Assembly (NCBI RefSeq): GCF_030505615.1
Contig: NZ_CP129992.1
Location: forward strand, 1,178,001 to 1,242,000
Direction: 5' to 3'
DNA: 64,000 nt
From: Salinibaculum rarum
GTDB lineage: Archaea; Halobacteriota; Halobacteria; Halobacteriales; Haloarculaceae
Shown here: piece after piece, positions 30,418-38,158 of the stretch
How the letters are laid out: every line of letters starts with the position of its first letter
Numbering within the stretch: position 1 is the stretch's first letter
Made by a program: the position numbers and the translations under genes
The notes under the pieces: generated by a model
What the model saw: the letters and a program-made list of their open reading frames with translations, nothing else
Told to the model about the DNA's origin: nothing
Databases searched by the model: none

Positions 30418-32217
30418 TCACGCTGTCTCGTCGCCGCGCCGAACCCGGTCGAACGACAGCGTCACGACGGTCCCGCGGTCGGGACGGTCCGCGATGTCGA
30501 GCGAGCCGTGTGACTGGCGGACAATCCAGTAGACGAGCCAGAGCCCGAAGCCGCTGCCGTGATAGAGCTGGTCGACATCCGCCGTCTCGTCGAGTATCTG
30601 CCGTTCCATCTTCGAGATGCCGGGGCCGTCGTCTGCGACATGAATCTCGACGGTTTCCTCTTCGTTGACGACCTGGACGGACACTGTCGGGTGCTCGCGG
30701 TCGTTGTGCTCGATGGCGTTTCGCACGAGTTCCTCGATGGCGTCGCCGAGTTCGGGCACGGCCGAGACGTGGGCCGCCGCCGGCAGGTCCGTCGAAATCG
30801 TACACTCGTCCTTGTGCTCGCGGGCGGCCGCGACCGCGTCGCGTGCGATAGCGGCCGCGTCGAGTGGCTGGTCTCGTGCCGGCTGGGAGAGGAACGTGAT
30901 GAGTTCGCGCCCTTTCTGTGAGGTCTCCAGTAGCCGGTCGACACTCTTGAGAATCTTGTCGACGTGTTCGCTCTGGTCTGCGGTGTCACTCGTTCGAATG
31001 AGCGTCCCGTGGGCCTCGACGACGTTGAGCCGGTTCCGGAGGTTGTGCCGGAGGACCCGGTCCAGGGTATCGACCAGTCGCTCGCGCTCGATGCGCTCGC
31101 TGATGTCGGTCTGGATGGCGACGAACCCGGTGATTTCGCCCTCGTCGTCGGTGATGGGTGCAATCGTCTCGTGGGCGTGATACAGGTCACCAGAGGCCCG
31201 CCGGTTGACGATGTACCCCTCCCAGACCTCCCCGTCGGTGATGGTCTCCCACAGTTCCTCGTATAGCTCTGTCCGCATCTCGCCGGAGTTGAGAATCTCC
31301 GGCGTGCGACCGAGTACGGCGTCTGCCGAGTAGCCGGTCACCTCCTCGAATGCCGGGTTTACGTACTCGATTGTCCCCTCGCTGTCGGTGAGAAAGATGC
31401 TGTGTGGTGCCGTCTCGATTGCGCGCCGGAACTGTCGTAACGTCTCTTCGCGGCGCTTGCGCTCGGTGATGTCCCGGTAGGTCGCCATCACCGCCGGCTC
31501 GCCGTCGTACTGAATCTGTGTGACGTTCAACTCGACCAGCAGTGGCGTCCCGTCCTTTTGTTCCAGTTCGAGTTCGTACCGTTCGGACGGCTCGTCGCCG
31601 CGTATCCGCTTGCGGTATCGCCGCTCCACGAGGTCGTACTCCGACGGGGCAATCGGCTTCAGGAACGACTCGCCACACAGCGCCTGTCGCTCGTACCCGA
31701 GCAACTGCGCGAACCGCTCGTTGACGAAGACGTTCGTTCTGTCCTGCGTGATCGTCACGCCGTCTCTGCTCTGTTCGACGAGCGTCGTGTAGCGCTGGGA
31801 CATCTCCGAGACGTCTTCGGTGCCCGAGTCGCTCTCGTCGGCCCGAAAGACCGCGAGTGCGCCGGCCAGCGCTCCGTCGTCGACGACCGGCGTCACTGTG
31901 ACCGTCTGCCGTCGCTGCTGGCCGTCCGTGCCGGTCACGACGACCGACGCCTGGCTGCGGTTCGAGACACCTCGGGCGACGTCGTCGATGGCCCCGCGCA
32001 GCTCGGCAAAGCCGTCCGCGACCCACGGCTCGATGACCGTGTAGTCGGCACCGAGTACTGTCTCCTGACTGTGGTCATAGCGTGCCAGGAACGGCTCGTT
32101 TACGTACGAGACCACCCGATCGGTATCGACAGCGAAGACGGCCACACCAGTGTGCGTGGCGACAGAAGAAGCATCTGGACCCCAGTTCTCGTCTACGGAC
32201 ACGCCTGTGAGAAACAC
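30418..32217 (-). CDS. PAS-domain sensor histidine kinase
   Basis: The product has about 599 residues: three PAS domains (about 15-135, 145-260, 265-385; the third carries LTDSEGTIEYVNPAFEEVTG and GEVWEGYIV). A HisKA motif RVLRHNLRNRLNVVEAHG follows, then an ATPase domain with VRNAIEHND, DDGPGIS and GSGFGLWLV. No membrane helices are seen. No ATG suits the N terminus; in-frame GTG codons at 32217 and 32202 are the candidates, and I use 32217. The frame stays open to 32493, but that part overlaps the aldehyde dehydrogenase gene in another frame and is not protein-like. The third PAS is closely related to those of the kinase next door, so the two genes share recent ancestry of domains. Confidence 0.85.
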   Translation of the reverse strand: MFLTGVSVDENWGPDASSVATHTGVAVFAVDTDRVVSYVNEPFLARYDHSQETVLGADYTVIEPWVADGFAELRGAIDDVARGVSNRSQASVVVTGTDGQQRRQTVTVTPVVDDGALAGALAVFRADESDSGTEDVSEMSQRYTTLVEQSRDGVTITQDRTNVFVNERFAQLLGYERQALCGESFLKPIAPSEYDLVERRYRKRIRGDEPSERYELELEQKDGTPLLVELNVTQIQYDGEPAVMATYRDITERKRREETLRQFRRAIETAPHSIFLTDSEGTIEYVNPAFEEVTGYSADAVLGRTPEILNSGEMRTELYEELWETITDGEVWEGYIVNRRASGDLYHAHETIAPITDDEGEITGFVAIQTDISERIERERLVDTLDRVLRHNLRNRLNVVEAHGTLIRTSDTADQSEHVDKILKSVDRLLETSQKGRELITFLSQPARDQPLDAAAIARDAVAAAREHKDECTISTDLPAAAHVSAVPELGDAIEELVRNAIEHNDREHPTVSVQVVNEEETVEIHVADDGPGISKMERQILDETADVDQLYHGSGFGLWLVYWIVRQSHGSLDIADRPDRGTVVTLSFDRVRRGDETA

Positions 32218-32290
32218 ACACTCATTGGCACTTAATCGTGTGGGTTCGCCTTCGGTCGCAAAACGGGGATGGGACAGACTCGGGGACGGG

Positions 32291-33742
32291 TTAGCCCAGG
32301 TTGATGTGGACGTTCTTGACTTCGGTGTACGTTTGGATGGCCTCTTCGCCCTGCGCGCGTCCGTGACCGCTCTGTTTCGTGCCGCCGAAGGGGGTCTGTG
32401 GCCAGGTGTTGGGCGTCTCGTTGACCATGACCATCCCGTATTCGAGCTGGTCTGCGAACGTGTGTGCCCGGGAGAGGTCGTTCGTCCAGACACAGGATGT
32501 CAGGCCAAACGGCGAGTCGTTGGCCACTTCGAGGGCTTCCTCCTCGTCGCTGACCTCGATGACCGACAGCACCGGGCCGAAGATTTCCTCCTGGGCGATG
32601 GTCATGTCGTTGTCCACGTCGGCGAAGACGGTCGGCTCGACGAAGTGGCCGGCGTCTTTGTCCTCGGGGACGCCACCGCCGGCGGCGACGGTTGCACCTT
32701 CCTCTTTGCCGGCCTCGATGTACTCGAGAATTTCGGCCTGTTGGCCCTCGCTTACGACCGGTCCCATCTGGCCGTCGTCGTCGATGCCGCCGCCCAGCGG
32801 AATGTTCTCGGCGATGTCGGCTATCTTCTCGACCATCTCGTCGTAGACGTCCTCGTGGACGACCAGCCGGGAGTTGGCCCAGCACATCTGCCCTGCGTTC
32901 ATGAAGATGCCGTACTGGACACCGCGGGCGGCCGCGTCCAGGTCGGCGTCCGGGAAGACGACGGCCGGCCCTTTCCCGCCCAGTTCCAGTGTCACGTCTG
33001 CGACTGCGTCGGCGGCGTCGCGTTGAATCGTCTTGCCGACGCCGGTACTGCCGGTGAAGGTGACGTGGGCGACGTCATCGTGGCTCGACAGGGCACTGCC
33101 GGCACCCGAACCCGACCCCGGGATGACGTTGACGACGCCGTCGGGGAGACCGGCCTTCTCGGCCGCTTTGGCGTAGTACAGCGCCGAGAGCGGTGTCATG
33201 CTGGATGGTTTGAGCACGACGCTGTTCCCGGTCGCCAGTGCCGGTGCGACGCTTCGACCGGCGAGCTGGAACGGGTAGTTCCACGGGGAGATGTGTGCGG
33301 TGACACCGACCGGGTCACGCTTCGTGTAGTTGAGGCGGCCGTCCTCGACCGGAATCTGCTCGCCCTCGACTTTCTCGGTCCAGCCGGCGTAGTAGCGGAA
33401 CGTGTCGATGACCATGTCGATTTCCATGCCCGCCTCGAACGGCGTCTTGCCGTTGTCGTGGGACTCGACCATCGAAATCTCGTCTTTCATCTCCTCGATG
33501 GCGTCGGCCATCGCGTGCATCTTCGCGCGGCGCTTTTCGGGAGTCATCGACGCCCAATCGGACCCGTTTGCGACTGCTGCAGACGCCGCCTCGACCGCGG
33601 CGTCTACGTCCGTCTCGTCTGCCTTCTGGACCGTCGCGTAGGTCTCTTCGGTCGCGGGGTCTTCGGTGTCGATGGTTTCACCGCTCGATGCTTCTTGCCA
33701 CTCGCCGCCGATATACAGGTCTGTGGGGCCGGAGTAGTCCAT
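32291..33742 (-). CDS. NAD(P)-dependent aldehyde dehydrogenase in the phenylacetate region
   Basis: The 483-residue protein has standard aldehyde dehydrogenase motifs: SPWNYPF, VVLKPSSMTP, FTGSTGVGK, the general-base Glu in LELGGKGP and the nucleophile in AGQMCWANSR. It is a stand-alone enzyme with no hydratase domain. In bacteria PaaZ fuses an aldehyde dehydrogenase to a MaoC hydratase; here a separate MaoC gene lies at 38159, so this enzyme may oxidise the ring-opened semialdehyde-CoA. It could equally be phenylacetaldehyde dehydrogenase feeding the pathway. CCAATATAAAT (minus strand, 33776-33786) is a TATA candidate about 35 bases before the ATG, so it has its own promoter. Confidence 0.86.
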   Translation of the reverse strand: MDYSGPTDLYIGGEWQEASSGETIDTEDPATEETYATVQKADETDVDAAVEAASAAVANGSDWASMTPEKRRAKMHAMADAIEEMKDEISMVESHDNGKTPFEAGMEIDMVIDTFRYYAGWTEKVEGEQIPVEDGRLNYTKRDPVGVTAHISPWNYPFQLAGRSVAPALATGNSVVLKPSSMTPLSALYYAKAAEKAGLPDGVVNVIPGSGSGAGSALSSHDDVAHVTFTGSTGVGKTIQRDAADAVADVTLELGGKGPAVVFPDADLDAAARGVQYGIFMNAGQMCWANSRLVVHEDVYDEMVEKIADIAENIPLGGGIDDDGQMGPVVSEGQQAEILEYIEAGKEEGATVAAGGGVPEDKDAGHFVEPTVFADVDNDMTIAQEEIFGPVLSVIEVSDEEEALEVANDSPFGLTSCVWTNDLSRAHTFADQLEYGMVMVNETPNTWPQTPFGGTKQSGHGRAQGEEAIQTYTEVKNVHINLG

Positions 33743-33822
33743 GCAGTCACTACAACGATAGCCGGCGTCTTAATGATTTATATTGGTCCACCGGAAAACA
33801 GGACGGGCCCGAACCGCGGCCG

Positions 33823-34122
33823 TCAGGGCTCCTCGTTCGAGTGAATCGTGAGGTCAGAGCGGGGGTAGGCGACACAGAGCAGTCCGTATCCCTGCTGTTT
33901 CTCCCACTGGGTGAGCACGCGCTCTTCGCCCTGGTCGATGTCGCCTTCGACTTTCGCACTGCAGGAGGCACAGACTCCCTGCAGACAGGAGTACTGCAGT
34001 TCGATTCCCTCGTCGAGCGCCGCCTCGAGGATGTACTCGTCTTCGGGCACCTCGATTTCGACGCCCTCGTCTACGAACTCGCAGGTGTACGTCTCCGTCC
34101 CGTCGTCGGTGTCGTCTGTCAT
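33823..34122 (-). CDS. [2Fe-2S] ferredoxin, probable electron donor of the epoxidase
   Basis: The 99-residue plant-type ferredoxin has CLQGVCASC followed by a fourth cysteine in LLCVAYP: the C-x4-C-x2-C-xn-C ligand set. It corresponds to the C-terminal ferredoxin domain of bacterial PaaE, but the flavin reductase domain is absent. Reducing power must come from another reductase. GAGGTG (minus strand, 34129-34134) is a ribosome site 6 bases before the ATG at 34122, so that start is preferred over the in-frame GTG at 34131. It lies 10 bases after the acetyltransferase gene at the end of the cluster 2 operon. Confidence 0.9.
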   Translation of the reverse strand: MTDDTDDGTETYTCEFVDEGVEIEVPEDEYILEAALDEGIELQYSCLQGVCASCSAKVEGDIDQGEERVLTQWEKQQGYGLLCVAYPRSDLTIHSNEEP

Positions 34123-34132
34123 CCTCGACACC

Positions 34133-34624
34133 TCACAGTTCCTTCTCGTAGGTGACTTCCATCGGTTTCATGCCGTACTCCTGGTAGAGTTCCTCCTCGG
34201 CGACGCCGTGGAGGACTTCGATGCGCCAGAACGGCATCTCCTTGTCCTGGAACCACTCTTCTGCGGCCTCCAGGAGCGCGCGGCCGACGCCCTCGCCACG
34301 GAACTCGGGGTGGACGTAGTGCCCGTACACCATCCCGTGTTTCCCGAAGTTGAACACGGGGTGACCGCCGATGACCCGCGCTTCCAGAGCGCCGATGGCC
34401 GTGTCGTCGCGCTCCGCGAGGAGAATGTCCCCGCGCGAGGAGTTGACCAGGCTCGTCGTGAAGTAATCTTGCCACTTCTCGCGCCCGCCGTCCTCGATTT
34501 CGAACCGTTCGTCGAAATCGATGAGGGTGTCGGCGTACCCGTTCCACAGCGACATGATGTCGTCTGCGTCGTCGGGGTCGGCGGTGCGAACTATCGCGTC
34601 TGTAATCGACGTTTCGTATTCCAT
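34133..34624 (-). CDS. GNAT-family N-acetyltransferase inside epoxidase cluster 2
   Basis: The 163-residue product has the GNAT core: YVHPEFRGEGVGRALLEAAEEWF is the acetyl-CoA pyrophosphate loop (R-G-x-G-x-G/A type) and the C-terminal strand ends GMKPMEVTYEKEL. The substrate is unknown. It lies between the PaaD zinc-ribbon gene (31 bases upstream) and the ferredoxin gene (10 bases downstream), so it is in the operon, which is unusual for phenylacetate genes. It might modify a pathway enzyme or detoxify an intermediate. The ATG at 34624 is used; the frame is open further upstream but overlaps the zinc-ribbon gene. Confidence 0.86.
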   Translation of the reverse strand: MEYETSITDAIVRTADPDDADDIMSLWNGYADTLIDFDERFEIEDGGREKWQDYFTTSLVNSSRGDILLAERDDTAIGALEARVIGGHPVFNFGKHGMVYGHYVHPEFRGEGVGRALLEAAEEWFQDKEMPFWRIEVLHGVAEEELYQEYGMKPMEVTYEKEL

Positions 34625-34655
34625 GTGTTGATACCGTGTCTGCTGGGGAATAAAA

Positions 34656-34874
34656 TTACCCGAACCGCTCGAACGGACTCTCACAGTCGTCGCAGTGATA
34701 GATGGTGCGACACATCGAGGGTCCGCGTGCGTTCTCGACGTGGGTGTTCGTCGACCCACAGTATGGACACTCTACCTGGTCGTCGTCGACCGGCCGTCCG
34801 GCGTTCTCGTCCATCTTGGCGTTGACATTGGAGTCCGTCCCGGTCTCCTCGCGCCGGTCGACGTCGTCTCGCAT
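34656..34874 (-). CDS. Zinc-ribbon microprotein, detached C-terminal half of PaaD (copy 2)
   Basis: The 72-residue product has a disordered acidic N terminus followed by CPYCGSTNTHVEN, then SMCRT and CDDCESPFERFG. The pattern is that of the zinc-binding tail of bacterial PaaD. Its ATG overlaps the TAA of the DUF59 gene by one base (TAATG). The same arrangement in cluster 1 shows that the split is conserved. Confidence 0.86.
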   Translation of the reverse strand: MRDDVDRREETGTDSNVNAKMDENAGRPVDDDQVECPYCGSTNTHVENARGPSMCRTIYHCDDCESPFERFG

Positions 34875-35302
34875 TACTCTGACCTCCCGCTGAGGGGACA
34901 GGCGAACCCGGCGTCGCCGAGTTGCTCGCGCCCCTCCTCGGTCATGTCTTCGGGGGTCCACGGGTCGGTGTAGTCCAGTTCCGCGTTGGCGCTGTCGACC
35001 CCGTCGAGCAGTTCGAGTCGGCGCTCGACCATCTTCAGCATGATTTCGCGGGCGGGACAGCCGGTGTAGGTCAGCGTCATCTTCACTTCCGCGTGGCCGT
35101 CGTCGAGGTCGACCTTCCGGATGAGACCGAGGTCGACCAGACTGACCGGGAGTTCCGGGTCTTCGACGTCCTTGAGTGCGTTCCAGATGTCGTCTTCGGT
35201 CAGTGGGCCGTCGACTTCGTACTCCGGGAACGCATCTTCGACTGCGTCGAGCTCGAACCCCGGCGCGTTCCGTTCGATGATGTCTGCGACGTCCATGGTC
35301 AT
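34874..35302 (-). CDS. paaD: PaaD, DUF59/MIP18 domain part (copy 2)
   Basis: The 142-residue protein has the MIP18 motifs VEDPELPVSLVDLGLIR and MTLTYTGCPAREIM with the conserved Cys. It is needed to insert or maintain the epoxidase diiron centre. It starts at an ATGA overlap with the paaC stop (35299-35302). An ATG two codons on (35296) is also possible. The C-terminal CPLSGRSE has no zinc ribbon, which is encoded by the next gene. Confidence 0.9.
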   Translation of the reverse strand: MTMDVADIIERNAPGFELDAVEDAFPEYEVDGPLTEDDIWNALKDVEDPELPVSLVDLGLIRKVDLDDGHAEVKMTLTYTGCPAREIMLKMVERRLELLDGVDSANAELDYTDPWTPEDMTEEGREQLGDAGFACPLSGRSE

Positions 35303-36108
35303 GCTGGCACGTCGATGCCTTGCTCACGGACCTCGCGGGTCTCCGCGAGCAGGGCATCGTGGTCCTCGGTGTGTTTGCCCGCACGTCCGGCGCCGATGTC
35401 TTCGACGTCGGTCTCGGGGACGTCGTAGCCGTACGTGGTGAGGATGTCGGTCACTGTCTCGACGAACTGCTCGCGTTGCGCTGCCAGCGACTGGGCGTAG
35501 ACGCCGGCCTCGACCGGGTCGACCCCGTCGGGCGTCGTCTCGAAAAACGCCAGCGCGTCGACCCAGTTCTCCTCGATTGCGCGCTGAATCTTCTCGCTGC
35601 CGTCCTCCTCGTCGGCGAGTGTCTCCAGCCACACCTCGCCGTGTTCGGCGTGGAACTCCTCTTCCTCGTCGACTTTCTCCAGGTAGCCCGCGAGCGACTC
35701 GTCGCGCTCGGACAGGTCGCCGTCGAGGATGGCCGCCAGCCGGATGTCGTCGGCCACGTCGTAGAAGTACTGCCGGACGACCGTGTCGGCCCAGTCGGAG
35801 AACTCCCGCTCGACGAGCTGGACGTTCCGGTACTCGTCGGGGGCACGCTGGTAGGCCAGGTGGTCGAGACTCGACCCGAGGATGTCCGCGACCTCCTCGT
35901 AGAGCGTCTCGGCGTGGCCGAGTTCGTCCTGTGCGATGTTGCTGACCGAGACGTCCTCTTCGACGGTCGGTGCAACACCGGTCCAGTCGCTCAGTCTGTT
36001 CCCCATCACGTGGTCGTCGTCGGCCGCCTCGAGGAGCGCTCGGGCGAGCGCCTGCTCGAACTCGTCGGTCGTTGCGTCGCCGATGTCTGTAACGTCTGTG
36101 ACAGTCAT
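35299..36108 (-). CDS. paaC: Phenylacetyl-CoA epoxidase subunit PaaC (copy 2)
   Basis: The 269-residue ferritin-like protein has VSNIAQDELGHAETLYEEV and EEEFHAEHGEVWLETL as in canonical PaaC, and lies between paaB and paaD with overlapping ends on both sides. PaaC pairs with PaaA and stabilises it. Relative to copy 1 it lacks the N-terminal extension and is closer in length to bacterial PaaC. Confidence 0.92.
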   Translation of the reverse strand: MTVTDVTDIGDATTDEFEQALARALLEAADDDHVMGNRLSDWTGVAPTVEEDVSVSNIAQDELGHAETLYEEVADILGSSLDHLAYQRAPDEYRNVQLVEREFSDWADTVVRQYFYDVADDIRLAAILDGDLSERDESLAGYLEKVDEEEEFHAEHGEVWLETLADEEDGSEKIQRAIEENWVDALAFFETTPDGVDPVEAGVYAQSLAAQREQFVETVTDILTTYGYDVPETDVEDIGAGRAGKHTEDHDALLAETREVREQGIDVPA

Positions 36109-36380
36109 GCTGGGAAGCCCTCCACGTCGTAGCCGGCGTCTTCACGGTAGCTCTTGTCGAGTGTGCCGCCGTAGGCCGCACCCTCGCCGATTTCGTTCAT
36201 GTCCTCCTCGCAGACGACGACCAGGTTCGTCGTCTTTTTGCGCCGGGCGTAGTTCTCCCGGGCGTACATCCGGGCGAGCTTTGCGTTTTTCGCGTCGACA
36301 CTCCCGACTTCGGTCAGCGGTGCACCGGAGTCTTGCCGCCGGAACACGTAGTAGACGTTCTCTTCTGGCGTGCCCGGCAT
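36105..36380 (-). CDS. paaB: Phenylacetyl-CoA epoxidase subunit PaaB, single domain
   Basis: The 91-residue product is of normal PaaB length: VYYVFRRQDSGAPLTEVGSV, then ARMYARENYARRK, VVVCEEDM and GGTLDKSYRED. It contrasts with the double-domain PaaB of cluster 1. Its stop overlaps the paaC start and it follows the paaA stop after one base. Confidence 0.93.
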   Translation of the reverse strand: MPGTPEENVYYVFRRQDSGAPLTEVGSVDAKNAKLARMYARENYARRKKTTNLVVVCEEDMNEIGEGAAYGGTLDKSYREDAGYDVEGFPA

Positions 36381-36381
36381 A

Positions 36382-37293
36382 TCAGGCCACCCCCGCTGCG
36401 CGGCGGACCCAGTCGTTGTTCTCCAGGGCCTCGCGACGGTCGGTCAGGCGCTCGTCGTTGACCGGACCGTTGCCCCGCGAGACTTCGAGGAAGCGGTCCC
36501 AGTCCAGCTCCTTGTAGTTCCAGCGTTCGGCGTCCTCGTCGTAGGACAGTTTGTCGTCGGGGACCTCCAGTCCGTACTTTTCGAGCTTGGGGACGTAGAA
36601 GTTCTCGAGGTACTCCTGGCGGAGTTCGTCGTTGCTCTTGAGCTTCAGGCCCCACTCGAAGAGTTCGTCGGTGTGGTCGGACATGTGGTCACGCGGCCCG
36701 AAGAACTGCAGCGTTGGCTCGTACCACCGGTCGATGGCGTCCTGCATCAGCTGCTGTTCTTTCTTCGACCCGGTCGCCAGCGAGCGGACGATGTCCTCGC
36801 CGTGTTTGACGTGGAACGACTCCTCGTAGCAGATTTTCCGCAGTCCGCGGGCGTATGGCGCATAGGAGGAGGCGGTCAGCGACCCCTGACGGAACATCGC
36901 CGCGCCGTCGATGAACATCGCGATGTAGGCGGCGTCCGCCCACGTCTTCGTGGGGTAGTTGAAGACGGTGACGTACTTCGAGTCACCGTTGATGAGGTCG
37001 TTGAGCATCTCCTCGCGGTCTTTCAGGCCGAGCGTCTCGGCGGTCCGGTACAGCACCTGCGCGTGGCCAGCCTCGTCCTGGACCTTCGCGCTGATCGCTC
37101 GCTTTCGCTGCAGCGACGGTGCTTTCTTGATCCACTGTTTCTCCGGCAGTGTGCCCACGATTTCGCTGTTTGCGTGGAACTGAATCATCCGCTGGGCTGC
37201 CCGCTTGTACTCCTCGGGCAGGTCCTCCGACGGTTCGACCTGTTCGCCGTTTTGCACGCGTTCTTTCAGTGTTTCGTTTGAGGTCATTCGCAT
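36382..37293 (-). CDS. paaA: Phenylacetyl-CoA epoxidase catalytic subunit PaaA, canonical copy
   Basis: The 303-residue catalytic diiron subunit resembles E. coli PaaA closely: HANSEIVGTLPEKQWI, AKVQDEAGHAQVLYRTAETL, FNYPTKTWAD, DGAAM and KICYEESFH. Iron ligands are Glu44, Glu74, His77 and Glu158/His161 in this numbering. It inserts one oxygen atom into the ring of phenylacetyl-CoA to give the 1,2-epoxide. It heads a minus-strand operon running through paaB, paaC, paaD, zinc ribbon, GNAT and ferredoxin. An ATG two codons downstream (37287) is an alternative start. The promoter is shared with the divergent regulator at 37483. Confidence 0.94.
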   Translation of the reverse strand: MRMTSNETLKERVQNGEQVEPSEDLPEEYKRAAQRMIQFHANSEIVGTLPEKQWIKKAPSLQRKRAISAKVQDEAGHAQVLYRTAETLGLKDREEMLNDLINGDSKYVTVFNYPTKTWADAAYIAMFIDGAAMFRQGSLTASSYAPYARGLRKICYEESFHVKHGEDIVRSLATGSKKEQQLMQDAIDRWYEPTLQFFGPRDHMSDHTDELFEWGLKLKSNDELRQEYLENFYVPKLEKYGLEVPDDKLSYDEDAERWNYKELDWDRFLEVSRGNGPVNDERLTDRREALENNDWVRRAAGVA

Positions 37294-37315
37294 CCATACC
37301 TACACGGTGGATGTG

Positions 37316-37337
37316 CATAGAGTCACATCGCTCTATG
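37316..37337. promoter_or_regulatory. Palindrome at the expected transcription start of epoxidase cluster 2
   Basis: CATAGAG and CTCTATG flank 8 bases (37323-37330). On the minus strand a TATA-like CTTAAAC lies just upstream (37346-37352), so the palindrome covers the predicted start of transcription of the paaA operon. It is a candidate site for the adjacent HTH regulator. Confidence 0.45.
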
Positions 37338-37482
37338 GAGCGGGGTTTAAGTGCACACCCGTATCTCGATTCACGGATTCTCCCGGTACGAGCGCGAAGA
37401 CGCCCGATTGCCCCACTGTCATATAAAATCACAACATAGCCGGGCATAGACTGATACTCCTTCACAACGAAGGGATGATGAC

Positions 37483-38145
37483 ATGATAGACGAGTCCCTC
37501 GTCGTGGAGTTCACGGTGACCGGGAACGACTGTCCGGTCGTCGAAGCGACGGCGGACAACGACGTCGTCGTCGACGAGAACCCACCGGCCCATCGCGACG
37601 ACGACCGCACGCTGTTGCACTTTCACGCCGAGGGCGAGGTCGACGAGTTCGTCGACCAACTCGACGAGGAAGACGAAATCGACTACCTGCAGGTCACGGA
37701 GGGCGGAAGCGTCGCGCAGTGTCGCTGTCTGCTCCACGACGAGTGTGTCCTCCGTGTCTTGACGACGGCGGGGTTCATGCCCCACGAGATTCGCATCGTC
37801 GACGGCACCGAGCGGTTCCGCGGCTCCGTCGTCGGCCGGGACGTGTTGCGCGACGTCATCCAGACGGCCCAGCAACTCGGGAACGTCAAGCTAGAGCGGG
37901 TCGCCGAGATTACCGCCGGCCGGGCTGCCGACCAGGAACTCGACACGACAATCGAGAGCAGTCTCACGAAACAGCAACGCGAGGCGCTGGTCGCGGCACT
38001 CGACCAGGGTTACTTCGACGTCCCCCGCGGTGCGACCGCGACCGACGTCGCAGACCAACTCGGAATCAGTAAATCGTCGTTTCTCGGCCGCATCAAGCGC
38101 GCCCAGCAGACAGTCTTCGAACAACTGCTCGCTGGTGCCGGCTAG
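37483..38145 (+). CDS. Bat-type HTH transcriptional regulator, divergent from epoxidase cluster 2
   Basis: The 220-residue paralogue of the regulator at 24086-24748 has the same start pattern (MIDESLVVEF), a cysteine-containing sensor domain (RCLLHDECVLRVL), and an HTH_10 domain LTKQQREALVAALDQGYF then VADQLGISKSSFLGRIKRAQ at the C terminus. It is divergent from paaA copy 2 with a 189-base gap. CATATAAAA near 37421-37429 is its likely TATA box. It probably responds to a pathway CoA ester and controls cluster 2; activator or repressor action cannot be told. Confidence 0.88.
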   Translation: MIDESLVVEFTVTGNDCPVVEATADNDVVVDENPPAHRDDDRTLLHFHAEGEVDEFVDQLDEEDEIDYLQVTEGGSVAQCRCLLHDECVLRVLTTAGFMPHEIRIVDGTERFRGSVVGRDVLRDVIQTAQQLGNVKLERVAEITAGRAADQELDTTIESSLTKQQREALVAALDQGYFDVPRGATATDVADQLGISKSSFLGRIKRAQQTVFEQLLAGAG

Positions 38146-38158
38146 GTAGCTGGTCGGC

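Noticed and set aside
34656..35384. 242-codon minus-strand frame including the zinc-ribbon gene
   Set aside because: Only the last 72 codons are real; the upstream part is a shadow of paaD and paaC in another frame.
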